In this document: one piece after another, positions 1 through 11,700 of the stretch | How positions within the stretch are numbered: position 1 is the first letter of the stretch | How the letters are laid out: every line of letters starts with the position of its first letter | Source of the DNA: Penium margaritaceum | Taxonomy: Eukaryota; Streptophyta; Zygnematophyceae; Desmidiales; Peniaceae | Assembly: GCA_023375785.1 (NCBI GenBank) | Contig: SZWC01000082.1 | Span: 205,243 to 269,242, forward strand | Direction of reading: 5' to 3' | DNA: 64,000 bases | Notes under the pieces: generated by a model | Database searches by the model: none | The model's input: only the letters and a program-made list of their open reading frames with translations | What the model was told of the DNA's origin: nothing | Translations under genes and position numbers: made by a program

Positions 1-59
1 CCGGAAGGTCAGAGCGCTATGCAGCAATAATGGCAGAGAGTACGTGGACTGAAGCGAGT

Positions 60-370
60 GGATGAAGCAGCAGGGCGCAAGCCAAACGTGGTGCACCTAA
101 AGGTGTTCGGGTGCAAGGCGCATGCGATGGTGTAGGAAGTGCAACGACGCAACTGCAAGCTGGAACTGTGGGCAAAGCCGTGCCTGTTCCTTGGCTATGA
201 GAGTGCGCAAAAGGCGTACCGGATGTGGGACCCGTGCACGCAAGAGATCATCTGCAGTTGTGATGTCGAGTTTGACGAGCAGCAGAGCTTTAGCAACAGC
301 AGGAACGACATGAGCGTCCGGAATACTCCAAAACAAGGGGAGTGGTTCCAGCTCCTTGACTACGAGTAGG
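60..370 (+). pseudogene. copia integrase C-terminal region (fossil)
   Basis: The translation contains KVFGCKAHA, then CLFLGYESAQKAYRMWDP and a CDVEFDE-like end. This is the conserved tail of copia integrases, where a FLGY-x-kaYRlwdp block is followed by a DVvFdE block. It would belong to the integrase part of the pol polyprotein that joins element cDNA to host DNA. It directly precedes the linker to reverse transcriptase, as expected for Ty1/copia order. The catalytic core lies left of the window. Confidence 0.8.
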
Positions 371-830
371 AGCCGGCGGATGCAGAGGTTGATTATGCAG
401 CGTCGGAGCGCACAGGTGCAGCAGCTGCATCAGCCGACACAGTGGACTCCAACAACGATGCAGTTGGACTGGAGATCCGGTGGAATGATTCGTCAAAGGA
501 GGCACCGCGGTTGCCGAAGCGTGCACTCCCGATGGAGTTCGCATCGGGCGTCGGAGAAAAATCCTCCAGAGGCGCCGCCCGTCCGGTTGATGATTCACCG
601 GAACGGGAGGAATCCTCGGGAAGCCGTCTGGTCGATGATTCACCGGAGCGGGCTGAATCGGAAGGATCGCAGCAAAGCGACGAGACGCCGCCAAGACTGC
701 CGCGCCACAGCAGAAGGCAGCGGAGAGCGGGGAAGCGTCTCAACGCAGGCACCGGTCGATGGATCGACATGATGTGGTGCATGCTGGCTGCATCAACAAA
801 ACCGACAACCGTATAAGAGGCGCTTGCGCG
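371..830 (+). other. copia integrase to RT linker, low complexity
   Basis: This poorly conserved spacer lies between integrase and reverse transcriptase. One frame is acidic and serine-rich and carries a near-duplicate of VDDSPER at about 588-655, a small internal tandem duplication. No separate gene was recognised. Such charged, repetitive linkers are usual in copia pol. Confidence 0.55.
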
Positions 831-1806
831 GCCCGAGGGGGAGCAATGGGACACCTCCATCAAGTCAGAGTTGGCGTCCATTACTGAAAACGACACGTGA
901 CAGCTTGTTGACAGGCCAAAAGACGCTAAGGTCATCACCTCCAAGTGGGTCTTCAAGACCAAGTTCATGAAGGAAGGAGTGGTTGACAAGTAAAAGGCAT
1001 GGCTCGTGGCGAAGGGGTACGCACAGCGTAAGGGCAAGTACTACGATGAGACGCTCGCCCACGTTGCCACGTTCACAAGCATCCGGGCAATCCTTCCGGT
1101 GGCAGCCGCAAAGGACATGGAGCTCCACCAAATGGACGTAAAGATGGAATTCTTCAACGGCATCGTCAACAAAGAAATCTACATGGAGGTGCCAGAGGGG
1201 GTGGAGGCGCCGGAGGGCAAGGTATGCAAGCTGCGGAAGTCCTTGTATGGGCTAAAAACAATCGTCCCGATGCTGGTACCAACATATGGACAACTTCATG
1301 GCACAACTCGGCGTCAAGCGCTGTGAGGTAGATCACAGTGCATACGTGCGGTGCAACAAGAAGCTCCATCAGATTGTCGCACTCTACGTGGACAATCTGA
1401 TCTTGTGCTCTTAGACCTGCCGAGCCTACAGTAGCTGAAAAAGCAGCTGAGCAGCAGGTTCCAGATGTCGGACATGGAGGAGCTGAAGTTCTACCTCAGG
1501 GTGAGCATTACGCGGAATCAGAGGGCGCGTACGCTTGAGCTAGGGCAGGCCAGATACATGGCCAATGTGCTGAAGCGGTACGGCATGGAGGGCTGCAAAC
1601 CAGTGTGCAGTCCTGTCTCCACGGCCTGTGAACTGAGTGCGGCAATGGCACCGCAAACAAAAGATGAGCGGGAGGATATGACAGGGGTACCCTACCAATC
1701 GGCGTTGCGCAGCCTTATGTACGCCATGGTGGCGACTCGACCGGACCTGGCCTACGCGGTTGGCCAAGTGAGCAGGGACGTGGCCGACCCAGGGCCACTA
1801 CACTAG
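831..1806 (+). pseudogene. copia reverse transcriptase (RVT_2 type, fossil)
   Basis: This region would encode the RNA-dependent DNA polymerase of the element. Recognisable blocks are SKWVFKTKF near the N terminus, AKGYAQRKGKYYDET, the catalytic-A block LHQMDVKMEFFNG, IYMEVPEGVEAPEGKVCKLRKSLYGLK, a YVD catalytic box near 1385, and the C-terminal PYQSALRSLMYAMVATRPDLAYAVG block. Order and spacing match the copia RVT_2 domain. The region is broken into several frames and cannot be an active enzyme as it stands. RNase H follows directly. Confidence 0.9.
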
Positions 1807-1853
1807 CAGGCGGTCAAGCGCATCCTCCGCTACCTACAGACGACGCGGCACGC

Positions 1854-2394
1854 GTGCCTAAGGTTCTACGGCAAGGGGTGGGCGGACCCCTTACGTCTGG
1901 TCTGCTACACGGATGCAGACTACGCTGGGGATGTGGACAAGAGGAAGTCCACATCTGGATACATGTTCTTCCTTGCTGGTGCACCGGTCTCGTGTTGCAG
2001 CAGGAAGCACAACTGCGTCGCCACCTCCACAGTGGAAGCAGAGTACATCGCGCTGGCCGAGGCGGTCAAGGAGGCGGTGTTGCTCCGCAGGTTGCTGGGG
2101 GAGCTGGGCGTGCCGCAGCTGGAGCCTACGGTGGTACAAGAGGACAACACCGGCTCCATCTTGCTGACCAACAACCCGACATAGCACAGGAGGACGAAGC
2201 ACATCGACATGCGCTATCACCACGCATGGGACACGGTCGAGAAGGGGCAGGTGAAGCTGCAGCACTGCAGCACGCACAACATGCTTGTAGATTGCTTGAC
2301 CAAAGCGCAACCCGCGGATCGGCACGCGATGAGCGTCGCCGGACATGGGATGACCAGCTATGATGGGCTGGAAGGCGCAGCGGAAGATGAGTGA
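1854..2394 (+). pseudogene. copia RNase H domain (fossil)
   Basis: Blocks typical of copia RNase H are visible: CYTDADYAGDVDKRKSTSGY at about 1905-1964, then STVEAEYIALAEAVKEAVLLR, the RRTKHIDMRYHHAWDTVEKGQV stretch, and NMLVDCLTKAQP near the end. The domain would degrade the RNA strand of the RNA-DNA hybrid during reverse transcription. It is followed by about 35 bp, then the polypurine tract and the LTR, which is the normal 3' end of a copia element. It has few breaks. Confidence 0.9.
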
Positions 2395-2426
2395 GAGCAA
2401 GCAGGAGCAGCGAGCATGGCAGGTGC

Positions 2427-2437
2427 AAGGGGGAGAA
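2427..2437 (+). other. Polypurine tract
   Basis: The purine run AAGGGGGAGAA lies directly before the LTR start TGTTGAAAAA. This is the usual plus-strand primer site of LTR elements. Confidence 0.75.
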
Positions 2438-2947
2438 TGTTGAAAAATTTACCCCTCCGCATGCCCAAATGAAGCGCCGGGAAGTGACGACGAGCCGTCA
2501 GAAAGTGGAAACACCGCTCCGGCGGATCTGCCGACTCAAAGATGGCTCAGATCCTAAAATCAAGGACTGCCCCTCAAAGCGGACAAGTCGCTGAATCCGG
2601 TGGAAGTTGTTTGGCCAGAATCGGACAAGTATTGAGGGAGATATGGCTTTCCAAAGTTGGGATATGCGGAGCGGTTCTGGGAGCCGCCTGCGACTCGAAA
2701 TCCGGTCGATAATTGACCGGACCAAGTAACAAAAATACCATCTAGAAAAAATGTTCCAACAGGCCTGCCGAGGCCTCCACTGGATGATCCACTTGATCAG
2801 GTGGATCATCCACCGGATCCAGTAGTGCAGGTTGTTACTGAGGAAGTTAGCCAAAACCCTGGCTCGACGTCCGAAACTCAGAAGTACGTTTTGTTACTCG
2901 GGGACTTGGGACTCGGGGACACAAATCTGACTGCAGGTCCACGGACA
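2438..2947 (+). repeat. 3' LTR of the plus-strand copia element
   Basis: It begins TGTTGAAAAA right after the polypurine tract and ends at about ...GGACA. The same sequence occurs in reverse orientation at 4139-4618. Both copies share the TGTTGAAAAA start, the CCCTCCGCATGCCCAA block, the palindrome-rich GTGGATGATCCACC segment, and the TGACTGCAGGTCCACGGACA end. At about 510 bp it is longer than the other copy, partly from a short internal duplication of a CGGGGAC-type motif near the end. The exact 3' edge is inferred from where the two copies diverge. Confidence 0.8.
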
Positions 2948-3712
2948 GTGGCTGACACTCAAAATGTCAGCCAGGCCGGGGACGTGTTGCACATCACGAA
3001 TTGTGCACAACTCCTTCTTACCGCCCACCACGACTTCCACCTCCACGTCGCCTTGGCCGGCCGCCGGCTCGACTTTGTCGTTCCCGACCACCATTGAGTT
3101 GGAGGACTTCTCGTAGGTGACGAACCCCACCTTCTCGACTTGGGTGTGCTCCTCGGCCCCAAAATCCAGGAATCGCTTGTTGGCCTTCTTGAGGAAGTGG
3201 TTCTTGTTGCCGTTGAGGAGCAACCTGCCCTTGCTATTTTTGCCACCGGTCTTCGCCTCCTTCGGGCACTCACGGACCCAATGGCCCTCCTTGCAGCAAT
3301 TGCGGCACGCACCTTTCTTAGTGCCCCTCTTGCCACCACCCTTTCCGTCACTTTCTTGGCTCCTGCTTCCGCCACCGCGCGTTTTGGTGACAAGAGCCGA
3401 TGAGGAAGACGAGGACTCCCTGCAGCTGCGGCGATGTGCTTCGTTACGGATGTACTCTGCAACGGCACCATAGGTGAGCTTGTCCTCTGACCATCCTCCA
3501 AGGACGGTGATGGGTGGGTTCAAACAGTCACAAAGGGCCATGAGGAGGGCCGTTGCCTGCAGCTGCGTGTCGATCTTCCACCCCACATCATTGCATTGCG
3601 AGGCGAGTGACTCAGTCTGCTGCATGGCGGAGATGACATCATCTCCCTCCTCGGATCTCACCATGAGGATGGATTCCGCGTGGATGCGGACCTGAAGTTT
3701 GTCTGATAGACT
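2948..3712 (-). pseudogene. copia Gag and protease start (fossil)
   Basis: One open stretch of about 240 residues encodes the C-terminal half of copia Gag. It includes TQLQATALLMALCDCLNPP and the zinc knuckle CRNCCKEGHWVREC (CX2CX4HX4C), which binds element RNA. It then enters the protease and pre-integrase region, with DVEVEV and the block LCTIRDVQHVPGLADILSVS, normally found where protease passes into the integrase zinc region. A basic, Ser/Gly-rich stretch precedes the knuckle. The conserved part of Gag that normally lies further upstream is not complete here. At 2948 the reading frame ends against the plus-strand LTR. Confidence 0.85.
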
Positions 3713-4138
3713 CTATTGGTTCAGGTCTACTGGTTTTGTGCGAATCTGAGACTGAGCGTGAGCTTTCTGGTCGCCTCACGCTATGTGAGCAGGAATTTAG
3801 AGACAGTCAGTTTGCGAAGGGAATAGCATTGTTTTGAGTTAGTTTTAGAACATGGACATGAGCACAAGATTTATAGGGCTAGTCATGAGCTTTCCAACGC
3901 ACCAAACCGCATGCGATTCGGCCAAGCATAGCTAAAGTTATGCTTGTCAAGCGCAGGTCTCGACAACCACAAAAGCCTGATGCCGCCACTCGCCGTGGCG
4001 CCTTCGTTCACGTGCGAAGCGCCTTGCCCAAGGCGCATATCCCATTGCACATGGTGTGGGGTTCCCCTGCACTGTTTCCACGCACCCTACCCACTGTTGG
4101 GTCGTGTTTGGTGATGGGGTGTGACGTGGTTCGAAACC
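3713..4138 (-). other. copia 5' leader
   Basis: This sequence lies between the minus-strand 5' LTR and recognisable gag. Just inside the LTR edge the minus strand reads GGTTTCGAACC, complementary to a tRNA T-arm. It may mark the primer-binding site, although a standard TGG start is not seen. A perfect stem GCGCCTT-GCCC-AAGGCGC lies at 4019-4036. No independent gene was seen. Confidence 0.45.
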
Positions 4139-4618
4139 TGTCCGTGGACCTGCAGTCAGAAATTTGTCTAAGTCCCCGAGTAACAAAACGTATTACTGAG
4201 TTTCGGACATCGAGCCAGGATTTTGGCATTATTGGATCCGGTGGATGATCCACCTGATCAGGCGGATCATCCACCAGACACCTCGGCAGGCCTATCGGAG
4301 CATTTTCTCCAAATGGTATTTTTCTTACTTGGTCCGGTCGATTATCGACCAGATTTCGACCGGATTTCGAGCCGGCTTCCAGAGCCGCTGCACATACCCC
4401 AACATTGGAAGGCCATATCTGCCTTTATACTTGTCCGATTCCAGCAAAACAACTTCCACCAAATTCAGCAAGTCAAGTTTCAGGGGAAACTCTCCATTTT
4501 AGGATTGGAGCAATCTACAAGTCGCCAGAGCCACCAGAGCGGCGTTTCCCCTTTCTGGCAGCTTGTTGGCGCCTCCCGGCGCCGCACTTGGGCATGCGGA
4601 GGGGCACTTTTTTCAACA
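4139..4618 (-). repeat. 5' LTR of the minus-strand copia element
   Basis: This is the reverse-complement counterpart of 2438-2947, with the LTR start (TGTTGAAAAA on the minus strand) at 4618. Base 4619 onward (AGGACATTCAATAAGTAGTGG) is satellite, which fixes the outer edge. The copy is about 480 bp. It belongs to a different element from 2438-2947, so divergence between the two does not date a single insertion. Confidence 0.8.
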
Positions 4619-4633
4619 AGGACATTCAATAAG

Positions 4634-5779
4634 TAGTGGCACGGTGTGACTACCATTTACAATGACCAACCAAAGTAGGCATGTGTCACTGACCATGACC
4701 AAAGAATGTCACTATGTGTGGTCAACTTTGACAACTCGTAACACGAGTTACAAATGGTCAGAGGGGGAAACAATGGTTTGTGAATACTAGTTATCGATTA
4801 GCAAGTACAAAGACCTCCAATATCTAGTGGCACAGTGTAGCTACCATGCACAGTGACCAACCAAAGCATGCACATGTCACTGACCATGACCAAAGAATTT
4901 CACCTCATGTGGTCAACGTTGACAACGCACAACAAGAATTACAGATAGTCAGAGGGGATAAAAATGGGTTGGGAACACTGGCTACCAACTATAAAGCACA
5001 AAGACCTTCAGTACGTAGTGATACTGTGTGGCAACCATGTACAGTGACAAACCAAATTACGCAAATGCCACTAACCATGACCAAAAGAATTTCACTGTGT
5101 TTGGTCAATGTTGAAACTCAAAACACGAGTCACAAATGGTCAAAGGGAGAAACAATGGGCTCGAAACACTAGTTATCAACTAGCAAGTACAAAGACCTTC
5201 AACAAGTTGTGGCACGGTGTGGCTAGCGTGCACAGTGGCCAACCAAAGGATGCATACGTCACGGACTATGACCAAACAAGTCCAATATGTGGGGTCAACA
5301 TTGACAACTCATAACACGAATCACAAATGGTCAGAGGGAGAGACAATGGTTTGGGAAACCTATGTATGAACTAGAAAGGAAAAAAAAACTTCGATATGTA
5401 GTGGCACACTGTGGCTACTATGCACACTGAACAACCAAACTAGGCATATGTCAATGACCATGACAAGAGAATTTCAGCATGGGTGGTCAACGTTCACAAG
5501 GCATAACATGGGTAACAAATGGTTGTAGGGGGGAACAATGGATTTGGAACATTAGTTTTCAACTAGCAAGTACAACGACCTCCAATATGTAGTAGCACGA
5601 TGTGGCTACCATACACAATGACCAACCAAAAGAGGCATATGTACTACCTTTGACCAAACAAATCCGCTATGCGTGGTCAACGTTGACAACTCAAAACACA
5701 AGTCACAAATAATCAGAGGGGGAAACAATGGCTTGGGAACACAAGGTATCAACTAGCAAGCACAGTGACCTTCAATACG
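4634..5779 (+). repeat. First complete HOR unit (monomers A-F)
   Basis: Monomer starts and diagnostic variants are as follows. A is near 4634 (GAATACTAGTTATCGATTAGC). B is near 4826 (CACTTCATGTGG in most copies; TAACAATGG). C is near 5017 (GGCAACCATGTACAGTGACA; CCAAAAGAATTTCACAGTG). D is near 5206 (GGCTAGCGTGCACAGTG; GGGAGAGACAATGG). E is near 5398 (CACACCGAACAACCAAACTA; GGTGGTCAACGTTCACAA). F is near 5588 (ATGTACTGCCTTTGACC; AAATCCGCTGTG). The next A starts near 5780, so the period is about 1146 bp. These variants allow every later monomer to be typed by eye. Confidence 0.9.
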
Positions 5780-8700
5780 TAGTGGCATGGTGTGGCTACC
5801 ATGTACAATGACCAACCAATGTAAGCATGTGTCACTAACCATAACCAAAGAATGTCACTATGTGTGGTCAACTTTGATGACTCATAACATGAATCACAAC
5901 TGGTCGAGGGGAAAACAATGGTTTCTGAATACTAGTTATTGATTAGCAAGTACAAAGACCTTCAATATGTAGTAGCACAATGTGACTACCATGCACAGTA
6001 ACCAACCAAAGTGTGCTTATGTCACTGACCATGACGAAAGAATTTCACTTAATGTGGTCAATGCTGACAACTCACAACAAGAGTCACAGATAGTCACAGG
6101 AGGTAACAATGGTTTGGGAACACTAACTATCAACTAGAATGCAAAACAACCTTCTGTAGGTAGTGAAATGGAGTGGCAACCATGTACAGTGACAAACCAA
6201 AGTAGGCATGTGCCACTAACCATGACCAAAAGAATTTCACAGTGTGTGGTCAATGTTGAAAACTAATAACACTAGTCACAAATAGTCAGAGGGGGAAACA
6301 ATGGATTGGGAACACTAGTTATCAACTTGCAAGTACAAAGATCTTTTGCAAGTAGTGGCACGGTGAAGCTAGCGTGTACAGTGACTAACCAAAGAATGGA
6401 TACGTCACTGACTATGACCGAAGAAGTCCACTATGTGTGGTCACCGTTGACAACTGATAACACGAGTCACAAAGGGTCAAAGGGAGAGACAATGGTTTGG
6501 GAACCCTATGTATTGACTAGAAAGGACAAAGAACTCCAATACATAGTGGAACGGTGTGGCTACTATGCATACCAAACAACCAAACTAGTCCACCAATGAG
6601 TAGTCAACGTAGAAAACTCATAAGACGAGTCACAAATGGTCAGAGGAGGAAACAATGGTTTGTGAACACCAGGTATCAACTAGCAAGCAGAGGGGCCTTC
6701 AATAAGTAGTGGCACGGTGTGGCTACCATGTACAATGACCAACCAAAGTAGGCATGTGTTACTGACCATGACCAAAGAATGCCACTATGTGTGGTCAATG
6801 TTGACTACTCATAACACGATTCACAAATGGTCAGAGGGGGAAACAATGCTTTGTGAATACTAGTTATCAATTAGCAAGTACAAAGACCTTCAATATGTAG
6901 TGGCACATTGTGGCTACAATGCACAGTGACCAACCAAAGTATGCACATGTCACTGACCATGACCAAAGAATTTCACTTCATGTGGTCAACGCTGACAACT
7001 CACAAGAAGAGTCACATATAGTCAGAGGGGGTAACAATGGTTTGGAAACACTAGGTATCAACTAGAAAGCACAAAGACTTTTAGTACGTAGTGACACGGC
7101 ATGGCAACCATGTACAGTGACAAACGAAAGTAGGTATATGCCACTAACCATGACCAAAAGAATTTCACCCTGTGTGGTCAACGTTGAAAACTTATAACAC
7201 GAGTCACAAATAGTCAGAGGGGGAAAAAATGGGTTGGGAACACTAGTTATCAACTAGCAAGTACACAAACCTCCAACTAGTAGTGTCACGGTGTGGCTAG
7301 CGTGCACACTCACCAACCAAAGGATGCATACGTCACTGACTATGACCAAAGAAGTCCACTATGTGTGTTCAACATTGACAACTCATAACACGAGTCACAA
7401 ATGGTCAGAGGGAGAGACAATGATTTGGGAACGATGTGTATCAGCTAGAAAGGACAAAGAACTTCAATATGGTTTGGCACGGTGTGGCTAGTATGCACAC
7501 CAAACAATTAAACTAGGCAGATGTCAATAACCATGACCAAATAATGTCAGTATGGGTGGTCAACGTTCACAACACATAACACGAGTCACAAATGGTCAGA
7601 GGGGGAAACAATGGTTTTGGAATATTAGTTTTCAACTAGCAAGTACAACGACCTTCAATAAGTAGTAGCACGGTGTGGCTACCATGCACAATGACCGACA
7701 AAAGCGGGCATATGTACTGCCTTTGACCAAAGAAATCCGCTGTGTGTGGTCAATGTTGACAACTCATTATAAGAGTCACAAACGGTCAAAGGGGGGAAAC
7801 AATGGGTTGGGAACACCACGCATCAACTAGGAAGCACAGGGACCTTCAATGAATAGTGGCACGGTGTGGCTACCATGTACAATGACCAACCAAAGTAGGC
7901 ATGTGTCACTGACCATGACCAAAGAATGTCACTATGTGTGGTGAACTTTGACAACTCATAAGACAAATCACAAACGGTCAGAGGGGGAAACAATGGTTTG
8001 CAAATACTAGTTATCCAGTAGCAAGTACAAAGACTGTCAATATGTACTGGCACAGTGTGCCTACCATGCACAGTGACCAACCAAAGTGTGCATATGTCAC
8101 TGACCATGCCTTAAGAATTTTACTTTATATGGTCAACGTTGACAACTCACAGCAAGAGTCACATATAGTCAGAGGGTGTAACAATGGGTTGGGAACAATG
8201 GCTATCAATTAGAAAGCACAAAGACCTTCAGTACGTAGTGACACACCGCGGCAACCATGTACAGTGACAAACCATAGTAGGCATATGCCACAAACCATGA
8301 CCAAACGAATTTCACAGTGTGTGGTCAACGTTTTAAACTCATAACACGAGTCACACATAAGCAGAGGGGGAAACAATGGGTTGGGAACACTAGTTATTGA
8401 CAAGAAAGTACAAAGACTTTCAACAAGTAGTGGCACGATGTGGCTAGCCTGCACAGTGACCAACCAAAGGATGCATACGTCACTGACTATGACCAAAGAA
8501 GTCGACTATGTGTGGTCAACATTGACAACTCATAACACGAGTCACAAATGGTCAGAGGGAGAGCCAATGGTTTGGGAACCCTATGTTTCCACTAGAAAGG
8601 ACAAAGAACTTCAATACATAGTGGCACGGTGTGGCTACTATGCACACCGAACAACCAAACTAGGCACATGTCTCTGACCATGACCAAAGAATTTCAGCAT

Positions 8701-11700
8701 GGGTGGTCAACGTTCGCAACCCATAACACGTGTCACAAATGGTCCGAGGGGGAAACAATGGTTTCGGAATATTAGCATTCAAATAGCAAGTACAACGACC
8801 TTCAATAAGTAGTAGCACGATGTGGCTACCATGCACACTGACCGACCAAAGTATGCATGTGTAGTGCCTTTGACCAAGGAAATCAGATGTGTGTGATTAA
8901 CGTTGAAAACTCATAAGACGAGTCACAAATGGTGAGAGAGGGAAAGAATGGTTTTGAAACACCACGTATCAACTAGCAAGCACATGGACCTTCAATGCAT
9001 AGTGGCACGGTGTGGCTACCATGTACAATGACCAACAAAAGTATGCATGTGTTCATGACCATAGAATGTCACTATGTGTGGTCGACTTTGACAACTCATT
9101 ACACGAGTCACAAATGGTCAGAGAGGGAACCAATGGTTTGTGGATACTAGTTATCGATTAGCAAGTACAAGGACCTCCAATATGTAGTGGTATAGTGTGG
9201 CTACCATGCACAGTGACCAACCAAAGTATGCATATGTCACTGACCATGACCAAATGATTTCACTTTATGTGGACAACGTTGACAACTCACAACAAGAGTC
9301 ACACATAGTCAGAGGGGGTAACAATGGTTTGGGAACACTGGCTATCAACAAGAAAGCACAAACACCTTCAGTATGTAGTGACACGTCGTGGCAACCATGT
9401 CAAGTGACAACCCAACGTAGGCAAATCTCACTAACCATGACCAAAAGAATTTCAAAGTGTTTGGTCAACGTTGCAAACTCATAACACGAGTCACAAATGG
9501 TCAGAGGGGGAAACAATGGTTTGGGATCACTGGATTTCAACTACAAAATACTGACCTTCAAGAAGAAGTGGCACAGTGTGGTTAGCACAGTGACCACCCA
9601 AAGGATGCATACGTCACTGCCCATGACCAAAGACGTCCGCTATGTGTGGTCAACATTGATAACTCATAACACAAGTCACAAATGGTTAGATGGAGAGACA
9701 ATGGTTTAGGAACCATATGTATCGACCAGAAAGGACAAAGAACATTAACATTTAGTGGCACGGTATGGCTATTATGCACACCAAACAACCAAACTAGGCA
9801 TATGTTACTGACCATGACCGATGAGTTTCAGTTTGGGTGGTCAACGTTCACAACCGATAACACAAGTCACAAGTGGTCAGAGGGGGAAAAATGGTTTCGA
9901 AATATTAGTTCTCAACTAGCAAGTACAACGACCTTCAATAAGTAGTAGCACAGTGTGGCTCCCATGCCCAATGACCGACCAAAGTAGGCATATGTACTGC
10001 CTTTTACAAATGAAATCCGCTGTGTGGTCAACGTTGACAACTCATAATAGGAGTCCCAAAAAGTCAGAGGGAGAACAATGGTTTGTGAATACTAGTTATC
10101 GATTAGCAAGTACAAAGACCTTCAATATGCAGTGGCACAGTGTGGCTACCATGCTCAGTGACCAACCAAAGTATGCTTATGTCACTGACCATGGCCAAAA
10201 AAATTCACTTCATGTGGTCAACGATGACAACTCACAACAATAGTCACAGATATTCAGAGGAGGTAACAATGGTTTGGGAACACCGGCTATCAACTAAAAA
10301 GCAAAACAACCTTCCGTACATAGTGAGACGCCGTGGCAACGATATAGAGTGACAACCCAAAGTAGGCATATTCACGAACCATGACCAAAAGAATTTCACA
10401 GTGTGTAGTCAACGTTGAAAACTCATAACAAGAGTCACAAATAGTCAGAGGGGGAAACAATGGATTGGGAACACTAATTATCAGCTAGCAAGTACAAAGA
10501 CCTTCAACAAGGTGTGACACGGTGTGGCTAGCATGCACATTGACTAGCCAAAGGATGCATACGTCAAAGACAATGACCAAAGAAGTCCACTATGTGTGGT
10601 CAACATTGACAGCTCATAAAACGAGTCACAAATGGTCAAAGGGAGAGACAATGGTTTGGGAATCCTATGTATTGACTAGAAAGGACAAAGAACTTCAATA
10701 TGTAGTTACATTGTGGCTACTATGCACACCAAACAACCAAACTAGGCATATGTCACTAACCATGACCAAAGAATTTCAGCATGGGTGGTCAACATTCACA
10801 ACCCATAACACGAGTCACAAATGGCTAGAGGGGTAAACAATGGTTTCAAAATATTAGTTTTCAACTAGCAAGTACAACAACCTTCAATAAGTAGTAGCAC
10901 GGCGTGGCTACCATGCACAATGACGGAACAAAGGTAGCATATGTACTCCCTTTAACCGAAGAAAATCGCTCTGCGTGGTCAGCGTTGACAACTCATAATA
11001 CGAGTCATGAACGGTCAGACGGGGAAACAACGCGTTTGGAACACATGGTATCAACTAGCAAGCACAGGGACCTTCAATAGGTAGTGGCACGGTGTGGCTA
11101 CCATGTACAATGACCAACCAAAGTATGCATGTGTCACTGTCCATGACCAAAGAATGTCACTATGTGTGGTCAACTTTGACAACTCATAAAACGAAACACA
11201 CATGGTCAGAGGGGGAAACAATGGTTTGTGAATACTAGTTTTCAATTGGCAAGTACAAAGAAATTCAATATGTAGTGGCACAGTGTGGCTAGCATGCACA
11301 GTGACCAACCAAAGCATGCATATGTAACTGACCATGACCAAAGAATTTCAATTCTTGTGATCAACGCTGATAACTCGCGACAAGAGTCACAGATAGTCCG
11401 AGGTGGTGACAATGGTTTGGAAACACTGGCTATTAACTAGAAAGCATGAAGACCTTCAGTACGTAGTGACACGGCGTGGCAACCATGTACAGTGACAAAC
11501 CAAAGTAGCCATATGCCACAAACCATGTCCAAAAGGGTTTCACAGTGTGGTCAACGTTGAAAACTCATAACAAGAGTCACAAATGGTCACAGGGGGAAAC
11601 AATGGGTTGGGATCACTAGTTATCAACTAGCAAGTACACAGAACATCAACAAGTAGTAGCACGGTGTGGCTAGCGTGCAAAGTGACCAACCAAAGGATGC

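Larger units (their letters stand above)
1..2947 (+). mobile_element. Ty1/copia LTR retrotransposon, 3' portion (fossil)
   Basis: Parts appear in copia order: integrase C-terminal tail, a variable linker, reverse transcriptase, RNase H, polypurine tract and 3' LTR. The 5' part lies beyond the left edge of the window. The coding part is spread over several frames with several breaks, so the copy is a decayed fossil. On its right it stops abruptly at the LTR end, and the next base belongs to the gag-protease part of a minus-strand copia element. The simplest reading is that this element inserted into that one. Confidence 0.9.
2948..4618 (-). mobile_element. Ty1/copia LTR retrotransposon, 5' portion, minus strand (fossil)
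   Basis: Read on the minus strand, the parts are a 5' LTR (4618 to 4139), a leader, then gag with a zinc knuckle and the start of the protease region, ending at 2948. There the plus-strand element's LTR begins. The outer LTR edge at 4618 touches 191-bp satellite sequence at once, so this element was inserted into the satellite. The rest of its pol may lie left of the window beyond the nested plus-strand element. Confidence 0.85.

Noticed and set aside
4110-4150. tRNA gene suggested by GGTTCGAAACC
   Set aside because: No acceptor, D or anticodon stem could be fitted. The position next to the copia LTR makes a primer-related sequence more likely.
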